64,000 bases of DNA. Source: JAWKRB01 sp041389885 (GTDB taxonomy: Bacteria > Myxococcota_A > Polyangia > Polyangiales > Ga0077539). Position numbers and translations under genes: made by a program. The DNA lies in the NCBI GenBank assembly GCA_041389885.1, contig JAWKRB010000022.1, positions 62,001-126,000 on the forward strand, in the 5' to 3' direction. The notes under the pieces were generated by a model. That model was given only the letters and a program-made list of their open reading frames with translations. It searched no databases and was not told where the DNA came from. This document shows positions 48,908-60,361 of the stretch, piece after piece (the stretch's first letter is position 1; each line of letters starts with the position of its first letter).

Positions 48908-49069
48908 ATGTCGAGGTTCTACGGTTCGTTCGAGGAATTCGCCCGCGAGGAGATTCGTCCGCTGCACCGGGTGGGCTGGTGCGCGGCCGATCTGGACATC
49001 GACTCGGATCTCGGGACCGAGGAGTTGAACTTCGAGAGCGAGGACGAGGACTTCGAGGACGACGAGTGA
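48908..49069 (+). CDS. Small highly acidic protein, 53 aa, unknown
   Basis: Translation: MSRFYGSFEEFAREEIRPLH, then a Val-Gly-Trp-Cys core, then LDIDSDLGTEELNFESEDED and FEDDE. About half of the last 27 residues are Asp or Glu; one Cys, no membrane segment. Expression signals are strong and complete: a near-consensus promoter, AGGAGGT (a perfect anti-16S match) 9 nt before the ATG, and an 11-bp hairpin terminator 9 bp past the stop. That makes a real, well-expressed single gene likely. It is divergent from parA (234-bp gap). I recognise no family. An acidic C-terminus suggests binding to basic proteins or DNA-site mimicry, which is speculation. Confidence 0.7.
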   Translation: MSRFYGSFEEFAREEIRPLHRVGWCAADLDIDSDLGTEELNFESEDEDFEDDE

Positions 49070-49078
49070 GCTCGTCGG

Positions 49079-49108
49079 CCCAGGGCTCCTCGGGGGGGGA
49101 GCCCTGGG
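49079..49108 (+). terminator. Hairpin after the small acidic gene
   Basis: Perfect 11-bp stem CCCAGGGCTCC / GGAGCCCTGGG with an 8-nt loop, starting 9 bp after the stop. No T-run follows. Because it is symmetric it also serves the convergent CBM9-like gene, whose stop is 33 bp further on. Confidence 0.65.
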
Positions 49109-49141
49109 TGGCCGCGGGGGCCTACGCGGGCAGGGGAAGGA

Positions 49142-50557
49142 TCAGTGCGCCGCGGGGGCGGGGGCGCCGGGGCGAACGACGCGGAGGCGGGTGGGGTCGA
49201 CGATCGTCGGCACCTGAGCGCCGTTCTGACCCGGCATGGCGATGGCGGGCTGGTTGGCGGCGGTGGGGGCGGCCGTGGGCGTGCCGGGGACGGCGACGCC
49301 GGGCGTCGGGGGCGCGGGCGCGAGGGTGATGCGCCCGAAGCGCTCGAGGGTGTGAAAGTCACCCCGGCGCGGCGCGCTCCAGGCGGCGAAGCGCTGGCCG
49401 CCGGTCTTGGGCTTGTCCATCACGTAGAGGTTCAGGCGAATCTGGTCGCCCGCCACCGGGGGCGTGTGCGGCAGATCGGCGAGGCTCGACCACGGGATCG
49501 CCATCTCGACCACGTAGCCCTGGTCGGTGTCGTCGGCGTTGCCGATGGTGCCCGTGGCGCGCACGCCCGTGCGGATCTCGGGGTTCCAGTCGACGTGGCC
49601 GAAGGGCTGCGGGGCCCGCGCGGTGTCGTAGCGGGTCTCGAAGGTGTGGTTGTTCGGCGAGACCTGGAGCTCGAAGTAGTTCCGCCCGTCGCCGTTGGGG
49701 TCGAGCATGACCTCCACGGCGTCGTTCTCCCAGAGGTGGTTGTCTCGCGCCGTCGAGGGGTCGATGAGGTTGTCATCGCTCACGTCGAAGGCGACGTAGA
49801 GGTTCTGGTCGTCCCAGAGCATTCGCGCGTTGGCGCGAGACTCGGTGGCGCCCGCGGGCGCGCCGGTCATCGTGTTCACCAGCGGCCCGGTGCGCATCGC
49901 CGTCGCCCACGCGGGCTCGTTGAGCTCGCCGTCGGGGGTGATCGTGCCGTTGACCCGGCCGACGTTCATCTCGCTCACCTGGAGCTGCTCGCCGGTGTTG
50001 AACTCGAGCACCCGCGCGCGGCGCGAGCCGTCGTTGGGCGTGTCGGCGCCGGGCGCCATGCGCTCCCCGCCCTTCCAGAGCCCGAGGTGAATCCGCACGA
50101 CGGGGGAGTCCCAGTCGCCGGGCAGCTCGATGGTCTGCTGGTCGCGGATGTAGTCCCCGGCGCGCCAGAGCTCGGGCTGGTATCCCGTGCGCACCTCGCC
50201 GACGTTGTCCTGGTTCGTGCGGGGGCCGTTGGCGTCGTCGAGGTGCGTGAACAGCCGCCAGCCCTCGCCGGTGGGCGTGGTGCAGTGCCAGTACCAGGTG
50301 ATCGTCACCGACTGGCCCTTGCGGAGCTGGCCCGTGCGCGGGTTCACCGTGGTGTCGTAGCCCACGAGCTCGACCTTGTTGCCGAACCGGACGTTGAGGC
50401 GGTTCTGCGGCGTGGGCGCGGTGCGGCTGACCACGCGCCGCCGAATGGCGTCCAGCTGCTCCGAAGAGACGGCCCGCGGCCCGCGGTTCGCGGTGGGCTG
50501 CTCGACGCACGCCGCGCTCATCGCGAGGCAAACCAACCACACAGATGCGTTCCTCAT
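49142..50557 (-). CDS. CBM9-like lipoprotein (two-domain)
   Basis: 471 residues from ATG 50557 with GAGGGG upstream. Lipobox LAMSAAC. Residues about 45-190 form a beta domain with VTITWYWHCTTPTGEGWRLF and THLDDANGP. Residues about 205-415 are a family 9 carbohydrate-binding module: GTITPDGELNEPAWATAMRT, RMLWDDQNLYVAFDVSDDN, NDAVEVMLDPNGDGRNYFEL, EMAIPWSSLADLP. The tail is Pro/Ala/Gly-rich. This type is common in secreted xylan- and glucan-acting proteins, but no catalytic domain is seen here. It probably binds a polysaccharide at the cell surface. Confidence 0.82.
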   Translation of the reverse strand: MRNASVWLVCLAMSAACVEQPTANRGPRAVSSEQLDAIRRRVVSRTAPTPQNRLNVRFGNKVELVGYDTTVNPRTGQLRKGQSVTITWYWHCTTPTGEGWRLFTHLDDANGPRTNQDNVGEVRTGYQPELWRAGDYIRDQQTIELPGDWDSPVVRIHLGLWKGGERMAPGADTPNDGSRRARVLEFNTGEQLQVSEMNVGRVNGTITPDGELNEPAWATAMRTGPLVNTMTGAPAGATESRANARMLWDDQNLYVAFDVSDDNLIDPSTARDNHLWENDAVEVMLDPNGDGRNYFELQVSPNNHTFETRYDTARAPQPFGHVDWNPEIRTGVRATGTIGNADDTDQGYVVEMAIPWSSLADLPHTPPVAGDQIRLNLYVMDKPKTGGQRFAAWSAPRRGDFHTLERFGRITLAPAPPTPGVAVPGTPTAAPTAANQPAIAMPGQNGAQVPTIVDPTRLRVVRPGAPAPAAH

Positions 50558-50627
50558 CAAACCCCTCGTTGCGACGACCGCGGTCTGCCGCGGGTCGCGC
50601 CATGATCAAAGTTCTGCAGTGTCATCG

Positions 50628-52244
50628 TCAGCGCTTGTTCTTCTTGCGGGCGTCACGAACCTTCGGTCGGTTGATCGCGCGCGGCGCCGGCCGACCCGGC
50701 GCGCCGGGGGCTCCGCCGCTCATGAACGCGCGCATCATCGCCTCGGGATCGCCCATACCCCCGAGGCCCTGCGGGCCTCCCCCGGCGACGGCGCTCTCCA
50801 GGAGCTCCTGCGCGAGGTTCGCCATCGCCTGCTGCTCGCCCTGGACCTTCACCAGGTCCTTGAGCCGCCGGGCCATCGCGAGCTGCTTCGCGCCCGGCAT
50901 CTTCGTGAGCCACCCGGCCTGCTGGCCGATGTTGCGCATCATGTCCCGCATCATCACGAACTTCGCGATGAGCTCGGCCACGGCCTCCTGGGTGGTGCCG
51001 GCGCCGCGGGCGACGCGCAGCACGCGCGAAGGCTCGACGCGAAACAGCTCCGCGTCCTTGCGCTCCGAGCGGGTCATCGAGCCCACGATGGCCTTCACCC
51101 GATCGAGCTCGCGGTCGTCGACCTTCACGTCCTGCGGCATGCCGCCGGGGAAGAACGGGAGGCGGTCGAACAGGTCCTGAAGCGGGCCCATCTTCTGGAT
51201 CGTGTTGATCTGCTCGACGAACATCTCGAAGTCGAAGTCGCCCTCGAGCATCTGCCGGGCCTGGGCCTCGGCGGCCTTCTGGTCCACCACCTCGGTGAAC
51301 TGGTTGACCACCGACACGATGTCGCCCATCCCGAGGATGCGCGACGCCATGCCATCCGGCCGGAAGGGCTCGAGCCGGTCCATCGCCTCGCCCGTGCCGG
51401 CGAAGCGAATGGGCACGCCCGTGACCTCGCGGATCGAGAGCGCCGCGCCGCCGCGGGCGTCTCCGTCGAGCATCGTGAGCGCGACGCCGGTGAGCCCGAG
51501 GGTGTCGTGAAACGCCTGGGCGGTGTTCAGCGCGTTCTGCCCGATGGCCGCGTTCACCACCAGCAGCACGTTCTGCGGCCGGACCTCGGTCTTGATCGCC
51601 GAAAGCTCCTGCATCAGCGGCATGTCGATGGCGAGGCGGCCCGCGGTGTCGAAGATCACCACGTCCTTCTTCTGCACGCGCGCGACCGCGAGGGCGCGCT
51701 TGCACACCTCGAGGGGAGACGCGCCGGGGAGCGCGAAGACCGGCACGCCGACCTTCTGCCCGAGCACCTGAAGCTGCTCGATCGCCGCGGGGCGCTGCAG
51801 GTCGGCCGCCACCAGGAGGACCTTCTTGCCGTCCTTCGCGAGCAGCCGGGCGAGCTTGCCTGAGGTGGTGGTCTTGCCCTGCCCCTGGAGCCCCACCATC
51901 ATGATGAGGGTCGGCTGGCCCTTGGGCGCCTCCTTGAGGGGCTCGGCGTCGGCCGAGGTCATCATCGCGACGAGCTCGTCTTCGCACGCCTTGATGAAGA
52001 TCTGCTCGGGCGTGACCGTCAGCTTCGAGCCCTGGTGCTCGGTGCGCAGCCGCACGGTCTGCCCGAGCATCTTCTCTTTGACGCGCGCGAGGAACCGCTT
52101 GACCACCCCCAGCTCGACGTCGGCCTCGAGGAGAGAGAGACGCACGTCGCGGAGCGCCTGGTCGACGCTCTCCTCGGTGAGCTCTGTCATCCCGGTGAGC
52201 TTCGCGCGCGCCTTGCGAAAACCTTCTGTCAGGGTCTTGAACAT
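50628..52244 (-). CDS. ffh: Signal recognition particle protein Ffh
   Basis: GTPase that delivers membrane proteins with 4.5S RNA and FtsY. 538 residues, longer than the usual 450 because of an extended M domain and a Pro/Gly/Lys tail. N domain (FKTLTEGFRKARAKLTGMTE); G domain with GLQGQGKTTT, DLQRPAAIEQL, DTAGRL and LDGDARGGAALS; M domain with GMGDIVSVV, LGGMGDPEAMMRAFM and a basic end. The G4 motif reads TMLD where TKLD is expected, and the usual DAMTGQDA is NAAIGQNA. ATG 52244 (MFKTLTEGF) is the family start; a longer in-frame ORF is leader. It is divergent from the next gene. Confidence 0.93.
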   Translation of the reverse strand: MFKTLTEGFRKARAKLTGMTELTEESVDQALRDVRLSLLEADVELGVVKRFLARVKEKMLGQTVRLRTEHQGSKLTVTPEQIFIKACEDELVAMMTSADAEPLKEAPKGQPTLIMMVGLQGQGKTTTSGKLARLLAKDGKKVLLVAADLQRPAAIEQLQVLGQKVGVPVFALPGASPLEVCKRALAVARVQKKDVVIFDTAGRLAIDMPLMQELSAIKTEVRPQNVLLVVNAAIGQNALNTAQAFHDTLGLTGVALTMLDGDARGGAALSIREVTGVPIRFAGTGEAMDRLEPFRPDGMASRILGMGDIVSVVNQFTEVVDQKAAEAQARQMLEGDFDFEMFVEQINTIQKMGPLQDLFDRLPFFPGGMPQDVKVDDRELDRVKAIVGSMTRSERKDAELFRVEPSRVLRVARGAGTTQEAVAELIAKFVMMRDMMRNIGQQAGWLTKMPGAKQLAMARRLKDLVKVQGEQQAMANLAQELLESAVAGGGPQGLGGMGDPEAMMRAFMSGGAPGAPGRPAPRAINRPKVRDARKKNKR

Positions 52245-52346
52245 CAATAAGGTCCCGGCGTGGGCGCGTAACACGGCGCGACCCCGCCTTCAACTGCTCC
52301 CTTCGCCGCGACCCCTCGCGGAACGCGATAAGATCCAAGGGTGTCG

Positions 52347-54287
52347 ATGCGCTCGCTGACGCTCATTTCGTTCGCGCTCCTGGCGCTCCCGCTCCGCGCG
52401 TCGGCCGAGGTGCCCGTCGAGATCGTCGACCGCGCGGGCGCTCGGCTCACCGTCGACGGCGTGATTCGCGAGTGGGGCGCCGACTTCGCCTCGCTGGGCG
52501 ATCGCGCCGACGTCGTCGCGGGCGCGCTGGCCTGGCGCGGCGCCGCCGACGCCAGCGTGCGCTTCGCCCTCGCGAGGGACCCCGACGCGCTCTGGCTCGC
52601 GGCGGAGATCACCGACGACCGGCTCTTGCGCAGCGCTCAGCGCCGCGCGGGCGACGACGCCCTGGTGCTCACCTTCTCGGTCGACGGCGGCCCCGTGCGC
52701 GAGGTCGCGCTCTTCCCCGGAGAGCCGGGCCGAATCGCCAGCGCGGCGCGCTGGGTCGCCGGCGGCGCGGGCGCCGTCGCGGGCGCCGAGGTGGTCGAAG
52801 CCGCTGCGCCGCAGGGGGTTACGCTCGAGGCGCGCATCCCGTGGAGCGCGCTCCCCGGCGTTCGCGACGGCTTCGACCGGCTGCGCATGCGCGTGGCCTA
52901 CCGCGACGGCGACGGCGCCGGGCCGGTGAGCCTGCTCGCCACGGGTCCGGGCGGGGCGCGCGCGCCGAGGGACCTGGCCCTCACGGTGAACGCGCGCCGC
53001 GCGGTCGCGCCGCGGGTCGATTTGCTCGAGGCCTTTCGCGAGTCGCGGGGCCTCGCGGGCGTCGCCGCGCTCCTCGACCGCAGCGCCGACGTCGCGGGCG
53101 ACGCCGCCCCCGAGCGCGTGGTGGTGCTGCCAGGGTTCCTCTTCGTGTCGGGGCCTGGGGTCGAGGGGGGCGCCGGCTACCGCTTCGCCGAGCTCTCGGC
53201 GCGAGACGCGAGCGACCTCAGCGAGCTGGCGGTCCGCGACGTCACGGGTGACGGAAAGGCCGACGTGTTGATTCGCCAGCGCGTGCGCGCGCAGGGGCTC
53301 GCGCGCGAGCTGGTCACCGTGTACGCGCTCGATGGCGCGGGCGCGCTGCGCAGGGTCTTCGCGCACGAGGTGTCTCGGTCCATCGACGGCGCGATGCTCC
53401 GCAACACCCTGACCTGGCCGTCACCCGGCGTGGTGCGCGTCGCGCTCGGGCAGAGCCAGGGGTGGACCCAGGCGCGATGGGCGGGGGGCGCCGAGGGCGA
53501 CGTGATGACCCCCCTCACGCCGTGGGGACCGCACCGCGCGCGGGTGTACCGCTGGAGCGCCCCGAACGGGCCCTTCGCCGTCGAGCGGTCGGAGCCGAAC
53601 CCGTCGGCCGAGGTCTCCACCGCCGCGCCCTCAGGGTCGAGCGCACCGCCCCCGCCCGCGGCCCCGCAGGCCGACGTCGCGGGCGTGTTCGCGCTGTTCC
53701 GTCAGCGCGAGGGGCTGAGCCCTTCGGCGCGTCCGTCTCACCGAGCGACGGGCGATGTCGTCGACGACCCCACGCCCGAAGAGCTGCACGTCTACGGTCG
53801 CGTGCTGGTGGTGGCGGGGCCGCGCTTCATGGGCGGTCGGTCGTACTACTCGCTCTCGCTCCCCATCACCGACGGCGACGAGGTCACGGGGCTCGAGGTC
53901 GTCGACGTGACCGGCGACCGTCGCGGCGAGGCCGTCGTGCGCGTGCGCAGGCACGTCACCACGCGGGTGCAGGGCGCCGAGATTCCGTCGCAGCGGGAGC
54001 TGCTCCTCGCGTACTCCGTCGACCCGGCTCGACGCGGGCGCGTGTTCGCGGCGGAGATCGCGCGCCGGGTCGCGGGAGACAGCATCACCAACGAGGTCGA
54101 GCTGCCCCGGCGGGGCGGCGACTCGATCACCCTCCGCGCGGGGCGCGCCGTCGGCTGGACCGAGGCGAACTACCCCTTCCACGACGCGCCGCAGGAGCGC
54201 GTCTTTCCGCTGCTTCTCCCCTGGGATCCCGCGTCGCGGCGGGCGGTGTATCGGTGGAACGGGACCGGGTTCGCGCGCGTTCCCTGA
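52347..54287 (+). CDS. Secreted protein with CBM9-like domain and VCBS-like repeats
   Basis: 646 residues. Signal peptide (MRSLTLISFALLALPLRASA). Residues about 25-220 form a CBM9/DOMON-type domain (LTVDGVIREWGADFASLGDR, ALWLAAEITDDRLL, LEARIPWSALPG). Then come two related segments with a VCBS/integrin-type motif (AVRDVTGDGKADVLIRQ and EVVDVTGDRRGEAVVRV). Each is followed by a similar barrel of strands ending in SQGWTQARWAGG or AVGWTEANYPF, so the C-terminal half is an internal duplication. A Pro/Ala linker separates them. Possibly a calcium-stabilised surface protein. ATG 52347 has AAGG at good spacing. Confidence 0.75.
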   Translation: MRSLTLISFALLALPLRASAEVPVEIVDRAGARLTVDGVIREWGADFASLGDRADVVAGALAWRGAADASVRFALARDPDALWLAAEITDDRLLRSAQRRAGDDALVLTFSVDGGPVREVALFPGEPGRIASAARWVAGGAGAVAGAEVVEAAAPQGVTLEARIPWSALPGVRDGFDRLRMRVAYRDGDGAGPVSLLATGPGGARAPRDLALTVNARRAVAPRVDLLEAFRESRGLAGVAALLDRSADVAGDAAPERVVVLPGFLFVSGPGVEGGAGYRFAELSARDASDLSELAVRDVTGDGKADVLIRQRVRAQGLARELVTVYALDGAGALRRVFAHEVSRSIDGAMLRNTLTWPSPGVVRVALGQSQGWTQARWAGGAEGDVMTPLTPWGPHRARVYRWSAPNGPFAVERSEPNPSAEVSTAAPSGSSAPPPPAAPQADVAGVFALFRQREGLSPSARPSHRATGDVVDDPTPEELHVYGRVLVVAGPRFMGGRSYYSLSLPITDGDEVTGLEVVDVTGDRRGEAVVRVRRHVTTRVQGAEIPSQRELLLAYSVDPARRGRVFAAEIARRVAGDSITNEVELPRRGGDSITLRAGRAVGWTEANYPFHDAPQERVFPLLLPWDPASRRAVYRWNGTGFARVP

Positions 54288-55450
54288 CCCTCGCGCTCGC
54301 GCTCGGCGCCTGCGCGCTCCGGGTCTCCCCCGCGGGCGACGGCGCGTCCGTCGACGGCGCGTCCGTCGACGCCTCCGCGGAGTGCGCCTCGGGCGACGAC
54401 TGCGACGACGGCGTCGCCTGCACCGTAGAGCGCTGCGTCGCAGGGCGCTGCGAGCGCGCCACCCTGGACTCGCGCTGCGCCGACGACGAGCGGTGCGACC
54501 TCAACGCGGGCTGCGTCGACCCGCGATGCGAGGTCGGACGGCGGGCGTGCCCGATGCCCGGCGGCGCCCTCCGCTGCGTTGACACCCGGCGCGACCTCGC
54601 GCACTGCGGCGGATGCGAGCGCCCCTGCGGCCTCGGGGAGTCGTGCGTCGACGGCGCTTGCCGCAGGAGCCCCGGGGACCTCGGCGCCCGCTGCGACGAC
54701 TCGACCCGCTGCGCCTCAGGGCTCGTCTGCGACGAGTCGCGCAACGGGCTGTGCACCCGCGCCTGCGCCGACCTCGGCGACGACGACGCCGGAGAGGCCC
54801 TCGCCTGCGGGGGCGAGGGGCGGCGGTGCGTTCGAGGCGACGAGGGGGCGGCGTGCGGGCTGGCGTGCGATCCCCTCGCGCGGCCGAGGACCCCAGGCGC
54901 GTGCCCCGTGGGCGAGGTCTGCACGGGCGCGTGGTGGCTCGACCCGAGCTACCTGCCCGACGCGCCCGGGTGCGTGCGCTGGTGCTCCTCAGACGCAGAC
55001 TGCGCCGGTGACGCGCGCGGGCCGAGGTGCAACCCCCGCCTCGGACGCTGCGCCTCCGTGGGCGAGGTGCGCGCGCTCGCCGCCGACGGATCGCCCTGCG
55101 ACCCTCGCGCGCTCCAGCGCGTGGAGGGCGACGCGCGCCCCCGGAGCGCCGAGTGTCGGGGCTTCTGTGTGCAGACCGGGAGCGATCCCGCGCGGGGCGT
55201 GTGCGCGAGCTTCGTCGACCGCTCGCGCTTCACCCGCTGCCCCGACGACGGACAGGTGGTCTCGATGCGCGGCCCCTTCGGCGCAGACAACCTCGCGCTC
55301 TGCTTGTGGCGCCGCTGCGCCGGAGACTGCGAGTGCGCGGGCGCGCTGCGCTGCCTGCTGCCCGAGTCGGACGGGCGACCGCTCCCAGGCGAGCCCCGGT
55401 TCTGCGCGTGGCCGACGGCGGCGCAGCCCGCGGGGGCGCCGTGCCGCTGA
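54254..55450 (+). CDS. Cys-rich lipoprotein
   Basis: 398 residues from GTG 54254, overlapping the upstream gene by 34 bp. Signal with lipobox ALGAC, then Cys-rich modules: CASGDDCDDGVACTVERCV, CVDTRRDLAHCGGCERPCGL (the same repeat type as the 28564 gene) and further Cys-paired segments (GEVCTGAWWLDPSYLP, WCSSDADCAG). About 38 Cys in all, which predicts many disulfides. Likely exported and cell-surface or outer-membrane attached. No enzymatic motif. Confidence 0.72.
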   Translation: MERDRVRARSLTLALALGACALRVSPAGDGASVDGASVDASAECASGDDCDDGVACTVERCVAGRCERATLDSRCADDERCDLNAGCVDPRCEVGRRACPMPGGALRCVDTRRDLAHCGGCERPCGLGESCVDGACRRSPGDLGARCDDSTRCASGLVCDESRNGLCTRACADLGDDDAGEALACGGEGRRCVRGDEGAACGLACDPLARPRTPGACPVGEVCTGAWWLDPSYLPDAPGCVRWCSSDADCAGDARGPRCNPRLGRCASVGEVRALAADGSPCDPRALQRVEGDARPRSAECRGFCVQTGSDPARGVCASFVDRSRFTRCPDDGQVVSMRGPFGADNLALCLWRRCAGDCECAGALRCLLPESDGRPLPGEPRFCAWPTAAQPAGAPCR

Positions 55451-55456
55451 GGGGGT

Positions 55457-56616
55457 TCAGCCCGTCGCGGACGCCTCGCGCAGCGCGCGAACGATGGCCT
55501 CGCAGCTGGGGGTGAACAGGTCGTCGGGGGGGTCATGGTCGTAGCAGGTGGCCCAGACGTTCACCTCGAGGAACACCGGCTCGTCCTCGGCGAGGGCGAG
55601 GTCGAAGCCGAGGGAGATCGCCTCGGGCGCGAGCCGGCGATGGGCGTCGAGCGCCATCGCGACGCAGCGGTCGTAGTGAGGCACCGCGAGACCCTCGAAG
55701 GACCGTCTCGTGTCGGGGTGCGTGGGGTGTCGCAGGGGGTCGCCGCGGTGGGTCTTGCCGAAGGTCTTCTTGGTGACCCCGGAGAGGATCGCGCCCCGCG
55801 CGTCGACCTGCGCCCAGATTCCGCCCTGCTGCGTGTTGTCGACGATCGCGCCCGCGCGTCCGATGCGAATCGCGCAGCGCGCCGCGCGCACCTCGCCCGT
55901 GTCGGGGTCTCGCAGCGTGAGCACGCGAAACGACGAGAGCGGCGCCGCGTCAGAGAACACCGCGCGGAGCGAGGGGTGGTTGCGCAGCGGCGCCTGCACG
56001 ATGAGGGAGCCGTCGTCGGGGAGCTCGCGCAGCTCCTCGGCGTCGAGGCGCTGCACCCCGTAGCCGAGGTCGGCGTTGGGCAGCTTGACGAACCACGAGC
56101 CGCCCCGCGCGACCGCCTCGGTGAGGCTCACGGTCTCGGGGAGGGGCAGCGACTCCGCGCGGCACGCCGCGAGGAAGCGGAGCTTGTCGTCGAGGGCGCA
56201 GTACTCCGCGCGACCCTGCGCGTAGAGCCAGCCGTGGGTCATCGCGAGCGCGTAGTCAGGTCGGGACCACTCGACCTCGCGCCGGGGCAGGTCGGCCCAC
56301 GGGTAGAGCGTGGCGAGCTCGGGGCGACGCATCGCGAAGTCGAGGTAGCGGCGCGCTCGCCAGGGGCGGCGAAGCGCGCGAGAGAGGGCCACCAGGGGCC
56401 AGAGGAAGAGAAAGGCGAGGTAGAGCGCGCGCAGCGGCGCGCGTCGGGGCGCGCGGGCTCCGTGCAGCTCGGCGAAGGTGCGTCCGTCGACCCGCGCGAC
56501 GCGGCCCCACAGGGCGTAGGGGACGCAGAGGGACCAGACGGTCACCTCGTCGGTCCGCTCAGGCAGCGCGCCGCGGAGGGCGAAGCGCACCACGGAGCTC
56601 CACCAGCGCAGCGCGG

Positions 56617-56620
<4 letters not shown>
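55457..56620 (-). CDS. ATP-grasp enzyme (sugar-transfer-associated type)
   Basis: 387 residues. The C-terminal two-thirds fit an ATP-grasp ligase of the sugar-transfer-associated (ATPgrasp_ST) type: WFVKLPNADLGYGVQRL, LIVQAPLRNHPSLRAVFSDA, LSSFRVLTLRD, AIVDNTQQGGIWAQVD and GFDLALAEDEPVFLEVNVWA. One hydrophobic stretch (LRALYLAFLFLWPLVAL) near the N-terminus may associate it with the membrane. Such enzymes ligate amino acids or acyl groups in envelope polysaccharide synthesis. GTG 56620 overlaps the stop of the upstream lipoprotein gene (GTGA), so it is coupled to it. Confidence 0.8.
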
Positions 56621-58866
<2,246 letters not shown>

Positions 58867-58945
58867 ACAGTCATCGGGGCGTCGCCGGGGCGCCGCCCGC
58901 GCTCGGAGCACCAACGGCGGAGAAAAGGGTGGTATCGCTCCGCGG

Positions 58946-60361
58946 ATGATTACCCGCCGGACGAAAATCGTGTGCACGATCGGTCCCGCCTCGAACAACC
59001 CCGACACCATCGACGCCCTCATCGCCGCGGGGATGGACGTCGCCCGGCTGAACTTCAGCCACGGCACCCACGACGACCACCGCCGCGCCATCGGCTTCAT
59101 CCGCGACGCGAGCAAGCAGCGGCAGAAGGCCGTGGCGATCCTGGGAGACCTCTGCGGGCCGAAGATCCGCGTGGGGAGGCTCTCGGGCTCGGCGCGAGAC
59201 ATCTCCCGGGGCGAGGAGCTGGTGCTCTTCGCGGGGGACGCGTCTGAAGACGAGCGCGTGCCCGTCCGCTACGAGACCCTGTCGCGCGACCTGCGCATCG
59301 GCGACGCGATCCACCTCGACGACGCCAGGATCCGCCTGCGCGTCAACGCGATCCAGGGCGAGGACGTGCGCGTGACCGTGGAGGAGGGCGGGCACCTCCG
59401 CAACGGGGTGGGGGTGCACCTCCCCTCGGGCAACCTGCAGCTCGACGCCCTCACCGCCAAAGACAAAGAGGACCTCGCCTTCGGTCTGAGCGAGGGCATC
59501 GACTACGTCGCCGTGAGCTTCGTGCGCTCGCCCGACGACTCGAAGCTCGTGCGCGAGATCTGCGAGGCCTGGGGGCGCCCGCTGCCGGTGTGCGCGAAGA
59601 TCGAGACGCCCCAGGCCATCGAGCGCCTCGACGCCATCGTCGCCGCGAGCGACGCCGTGATGGTGGCCCGCGGCGACCTGGGCGTGGAGTTTCCCCCCGA
59701 GCACGTGCCCGTGCTGCAGCGCAAGGTGCTCGAGAGCGCGGCGCTCCATCGTCGGCCGGCCATCGTGGCCACCGAGATGCTGCACTCGATGGTGACCTCG
59801 ACCCGCCCCACCCGCGCCGAGGCGAGCGACGTCGCCAACGCGATCTTCGACGGCGCCGACGCGACCATGCTCTCGGGCGAGACCGCCTCGGGCTCGCACC
59901 CCACGCTCGCGGTGCAGATGATGGCCCGAATCATCTCTGCCGCAGAGAGCTCGGCGTGGTGGACGCCGAAGGTCCCGCCGCCGTACCCGCCCCCCGCGCC
60001 CTTCCCCGAGAGCATCGCCCGGGGCGCGGTGCAGGCCGCCCACGACGTCGGCGCTCGGCTGATCGCCGTGTTCACCCAGAGCGGTGACACCGCCCGGCTC
60101 ATCTCGAAGGAGCGGCCGCGCGTGCCGGTCATCGCGTTCTCGCCGAACCAGAACATCCGCCGCCGCGTCGGCCTCTACTGGGGCGTGTCGAGCCGCGTGC
60201 TCCAGCCCACCCGCGACGCCGACGAGATGGTCGACCTCGTGCTGGCGAACCTCCTCGGGGCCGCGTTGGTCTCCCCCGGCGACCGCATCGTGCTGGTCTA
60301 CGGCGCGCCCATCGCGGTGCAGGGGCGCACCAACACCATGCGCGTCGTGCAGGTGTCGTAG
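58946..60361 (+). CDS. pyk: Pyruvate kinase
   Basis: Last step of glycolysis, phosphoenolpyruvate to pyruvate with ATP made. 471 residues. Motifs: TIGPASNNPDTIDALIAAGM, RLNFSHG, LGDLCGPKIRVG, the catalytic segment VCAKIETPQAIERLD, VMVARGDLGVEFPPEHV, and the effector domain (IAVFTQSGDTARLISKERPR). ATG 58946 starts the family N-terminus. Ribosome site weak (AAAGGGTGG about 15 bp up). The final TAG overlaps the start of hisIE by one base (taGTG), so the two are coupled. Confidence 0.97.
   Translation: MITRRTKIVCTIGPASNNPDTIDALIAAGMDVARLNFSHGTHDDHRRAIGFIRDASKQRQKAVAILGDLCGPKIRVGRLSGSARDISRGEELVLFAGDASEDERVPVRYETLSRDLRIGDAIHLDDARIRLRVNAIQGEDVRVTVEEGGHLRNGVGVHLPSGNLQLDALTAKDKEDLAFGLSEGIDYVAVSFVRSPDDSKLVREICEAWGRPLPVCAKIETPQAIERLDAIVAASDAVMVARGDLGVEFPPEHVPVLQRKVLESAALHRRPAIVATEMLHSMVTSTRPTRAEASDVANAIFDGADATMLSGETASGSHPTLAVQMMARIISAAESSAWWTPKVPPPYPPPAPFPESIARGAVQAAHDVGARLIAVFTQSGDTARLISKERPRVPVIAFSPNQNIRRRVGLYWGVSSRVLQPTRDADEMVDLVLANLLGAALVSPGDRIVLVYGAPIAVQGRTNTMRVVQVS

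Noticed and set aside
48919..49362. Minus-strand open frame opposite the small acidic gene
   Set aside because: It overlaps the end of the CBM9-like gene and the hairpin and has a low-complexity Pro/Ser/Arg product; the plus-strand gene has full expression signals.
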